In this document: positions 62,766 to 64,000 of the stretch, in pieces
How the letters are laid out: the number at the start of each line of letters is the position of its first letter
Position numbering within the stretch: position 1 is the stretch's first letter
Assembly (NCBI GenBank): GCA_023387735.1
Contig: JAEWHP010000035.1
Coordinates: 248,001 to 312,000, forward strand
Source: Pseudomonadota bacterium
GTDB lineage: Bacteria > Pseudomonadota > Alphaproteobacteria > Rhizobiales > Xanthobacteraceae
Reading direction: 5' to 3'
DNA length: 64,000 bases
The notes under the pieces: model-generated
The model's input: only the letters and a program-made list of their open reading frames with translations
Databases searched by the model: none
What the model was told of the DNA's origin: nothing
Translations under genes and position numbers: made by a program

Positions 62766-64000
62766 ATGGACATGAACCGCCGCCGTCTCATTGGAGGATC
62801 CGCCGCCGGCGTAGCGGGCGCGCTCGCGATGTCGCCCGATGCCGCGCGCGCCGCTCCCCTCACCTCCACGCTCGGCCGCGACGTCACGCAATTTGGCGTC
62901 CGCCCCGGCAGTCCGGACGATCAAACCGCAAAGCTGCAACGCGCGATCGATGAAGCCGCGCGCGCGCGAGCGCCGCTGGCGCTGCCGCCCGGCGTCTATC
63001 GCACCGGCATGCTTCGGCTCGAAAGCGGCACGCAACTGGTCGGCGTACGCGGCGCAACCAAGCTCGTCTTCACTGGCGGCGCCTCGATGCTGCAGGGTGA
63101 AGGCGCCAGCAGCGTCGGCTTGAGCGGTCTTACGCTCGATGGCGGCGGCATTGCCCTGCCGCAGCGCCGCGGTCTGGTGCATTGCCTCGGCGGCCGCGAC
63201 GTCCGCATTGCCGATTGCGAAATCACGGGCTCCGGCGGCAACGGCGTCTGGCTCGAGCAGGCGTCCGGCGACATCTCCGGCAACATCTTCACGAAGATCG
63301 CGACCACGGCGGTGGTGTCGTTCGACGCCAAGGGCCTGATCGTTTCGCGCAACACGATCATCGACACCAACGACAACGGCATCGAGATCCTGCGCACCTC
63401 GATCGGCGACGACGGCACGCTGGTACTCGACAACCGCATCGAGGACATCAAGGCCGGGCCCGGCGGCTCCGGGCAGTACGGCAACGCCATCAACGCCTAC
63501 CGCGCCGGCAACGTGATCGTCCGGGGCAACCGGATCAGGAATTGCGACTACTCCGCGGTGCGCGGCAACTCGGCGTCCAATATCCAGATATCAGGCAATA
63601 GCGTCAGCAATGTCCGCGAGGTCGCGCTCTATTCGGAATTCGCGTTCGAGGGCGCGGTCATCGCCAACAACACGGTCGACGGTGCAGCCGTCGGCGTCTC
63701 GGTCTGCAATTTCAACGAGGGCGGACGGATCGCGGTCGTGCAGGGCAACATCATCCGCAACCTGTTGCCGAAGCGGCCGATCGGCACCGCGCCGGACGAC
63801 GATGCCGGGATCGGCATCTATGTCGAGGCGGATTCCTCCGTCACCGGCAACGTGATCGAGAACGCGCCGTCATTCGGGATCATCGCCGGCTGGGGCAAGT
63901 ATCTGCGCGACGTCGCCATCACCGGCAACGTGATCCGCAAGGCCTTCGTCGGCATCGGCGTCTCGGTGATGCCCGGCGCCGGAACGGCGCTGGTCAACAA
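62766..64000 (+). CDS. TAT-translocated repetitive protein (TIGR03808-like), 3'-truncated by window edge
   Basis: An open frame of 411 codons that runs off the window without a stop. The N-terminus has a twin-arginine signal (MNRRRLIGGSAAGVAGALAM) with cleavage near ARAAPLTS. The rest is a right-handed parallel beta-helix, with many rungs of the GN-x-I type (SGNIFTKIAT, VSRNTIIDTNDNGIEILRTS, ISGNSVSNVREVALYSE). This fits the TIGR03808 family of exported repetitive proteins in alphaproteobacteria and pectate-lyase-like proteins generally. Its substrate is not known. ATG 62766 or the Met two codons later can start it. Confidence 0.87.
   Translation, partial: MDMNRRRLIGGSAAGVAGALAMSPDAARAAPLTSTLGRDVTQFGVRPGSPDDQTAKLQRAIDEAARARAPLALPPGVYRTGMLRLESGTQLVGVRGATKLVFTGGASMLQGEGASSVGLSGLTLDGGGIALPQRRGLVHCLGGRDVRIADCEITGSGGNGVWLEQASGDISGNIFTKIATTAVVSFDAKGLIVSRNTIIDTNDNGIEILRTSIGDDGTLVLDNRIEDIKAGPGGSGQYGNAINAYRAGNVIVRGNRIRNCDYSAVRGNSASNIQISGNSVSNVREVALYSEFAFEGAVIANNTVDGAAVGVSVCNFNEGGRIAVVQGNIIRNLLPKRPIGTAPDDDAGIGIYVEADSSVTGNVIENAPSFGIIAGWGKYLRDVAITGNVIRKAFVGIGVSVMPGAGTALVN

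Overview
The window looks like chromosome from a Bradyrhizobium-type alphaproteobacterium (Nitrobacteraceae). Evidence: high G+C, an fdsA-fdhD-fdsD tail, a MucR/Ros regulator, DUF2336, DUF1491 and DUF5330 genes typical of Hyphomicrobiales, a ccmI-E-F-H cluster, and dispersed palindromes common in that group. The genus is inferred from gene content, not measured. I see no tRNA, rRNA, CRISPR array or prophage.

Layout. 1-2.3 kb: end of the NAD-dependent formate dehydrogenase operon. 2.4-4.7 kb: an ECF sigma/anti-sigma pair divergent from a secreted DUF4394 protein. 4.7-11.7 kb (minus strand): a Do-type periplasmic protease, a two-component system and glnE. 12.5-16.7 kb (minus): cytochrome c maturation genes. 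16.8-20.5 kb: an uncharacterised 471-residue protein and a PhoP/PhoQ-like pair. 21.2-25.8 kb: Ku, a thiamine-diphosphate enzyme and a 14-TM exporter. 26.0-30.7 kb (minus): a tight, lower-G+C cassette encoding a patatin-like phospholipase, a cytoplasmic subtilase with a large unrecognised N-terminal region, and a metallo-beta-lactamase-fold protein. 30.8-43.4 kb: housekeeping and envelope genes (YcgN-like protein, PBP1A, DUF1214/DUF1254, a lipoprotein, DUF2336, DUF1491, a PAS histidine kinase, SufE, MucR). 43.7-50.6 kb: a GT39 membrane protein, a REP-associated tyrosine transposase (RAYT) with its own REP palindromes, an M20 peptidase, a HerA-like ATPase and a DUF4332 protein. 50.8-52.5 kb: folP-folB-folK. 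52.6-62.5 kb: two-subunit methylmalonyl-CoA mutase, a TctCBA-type transporter, MeaB and a pyroglutamyl-peptidase-like gene. 62.8 kb to the edge: an incomplete TAT-exported repetitive protein.

The best candidate for an undescribed system is the phospholipase-protease-MBL cassette at 26,030-30,686. Its parts resemble those of known bacterial conflict systems (an MBL plus a protease in AVAST type I, patatin effectors in CBASS), but no STAND ATPase, nucleotide cyclase or other known sensor is present. Two other patterns stand out. Three REP palindromes carry the stop codons of the adjacent genes, including that of the RAYT. The sigma/DUF4394 divergent promoter region carries the same heptamer facing both ways, a candidate autoregulated ECF promoter pair.
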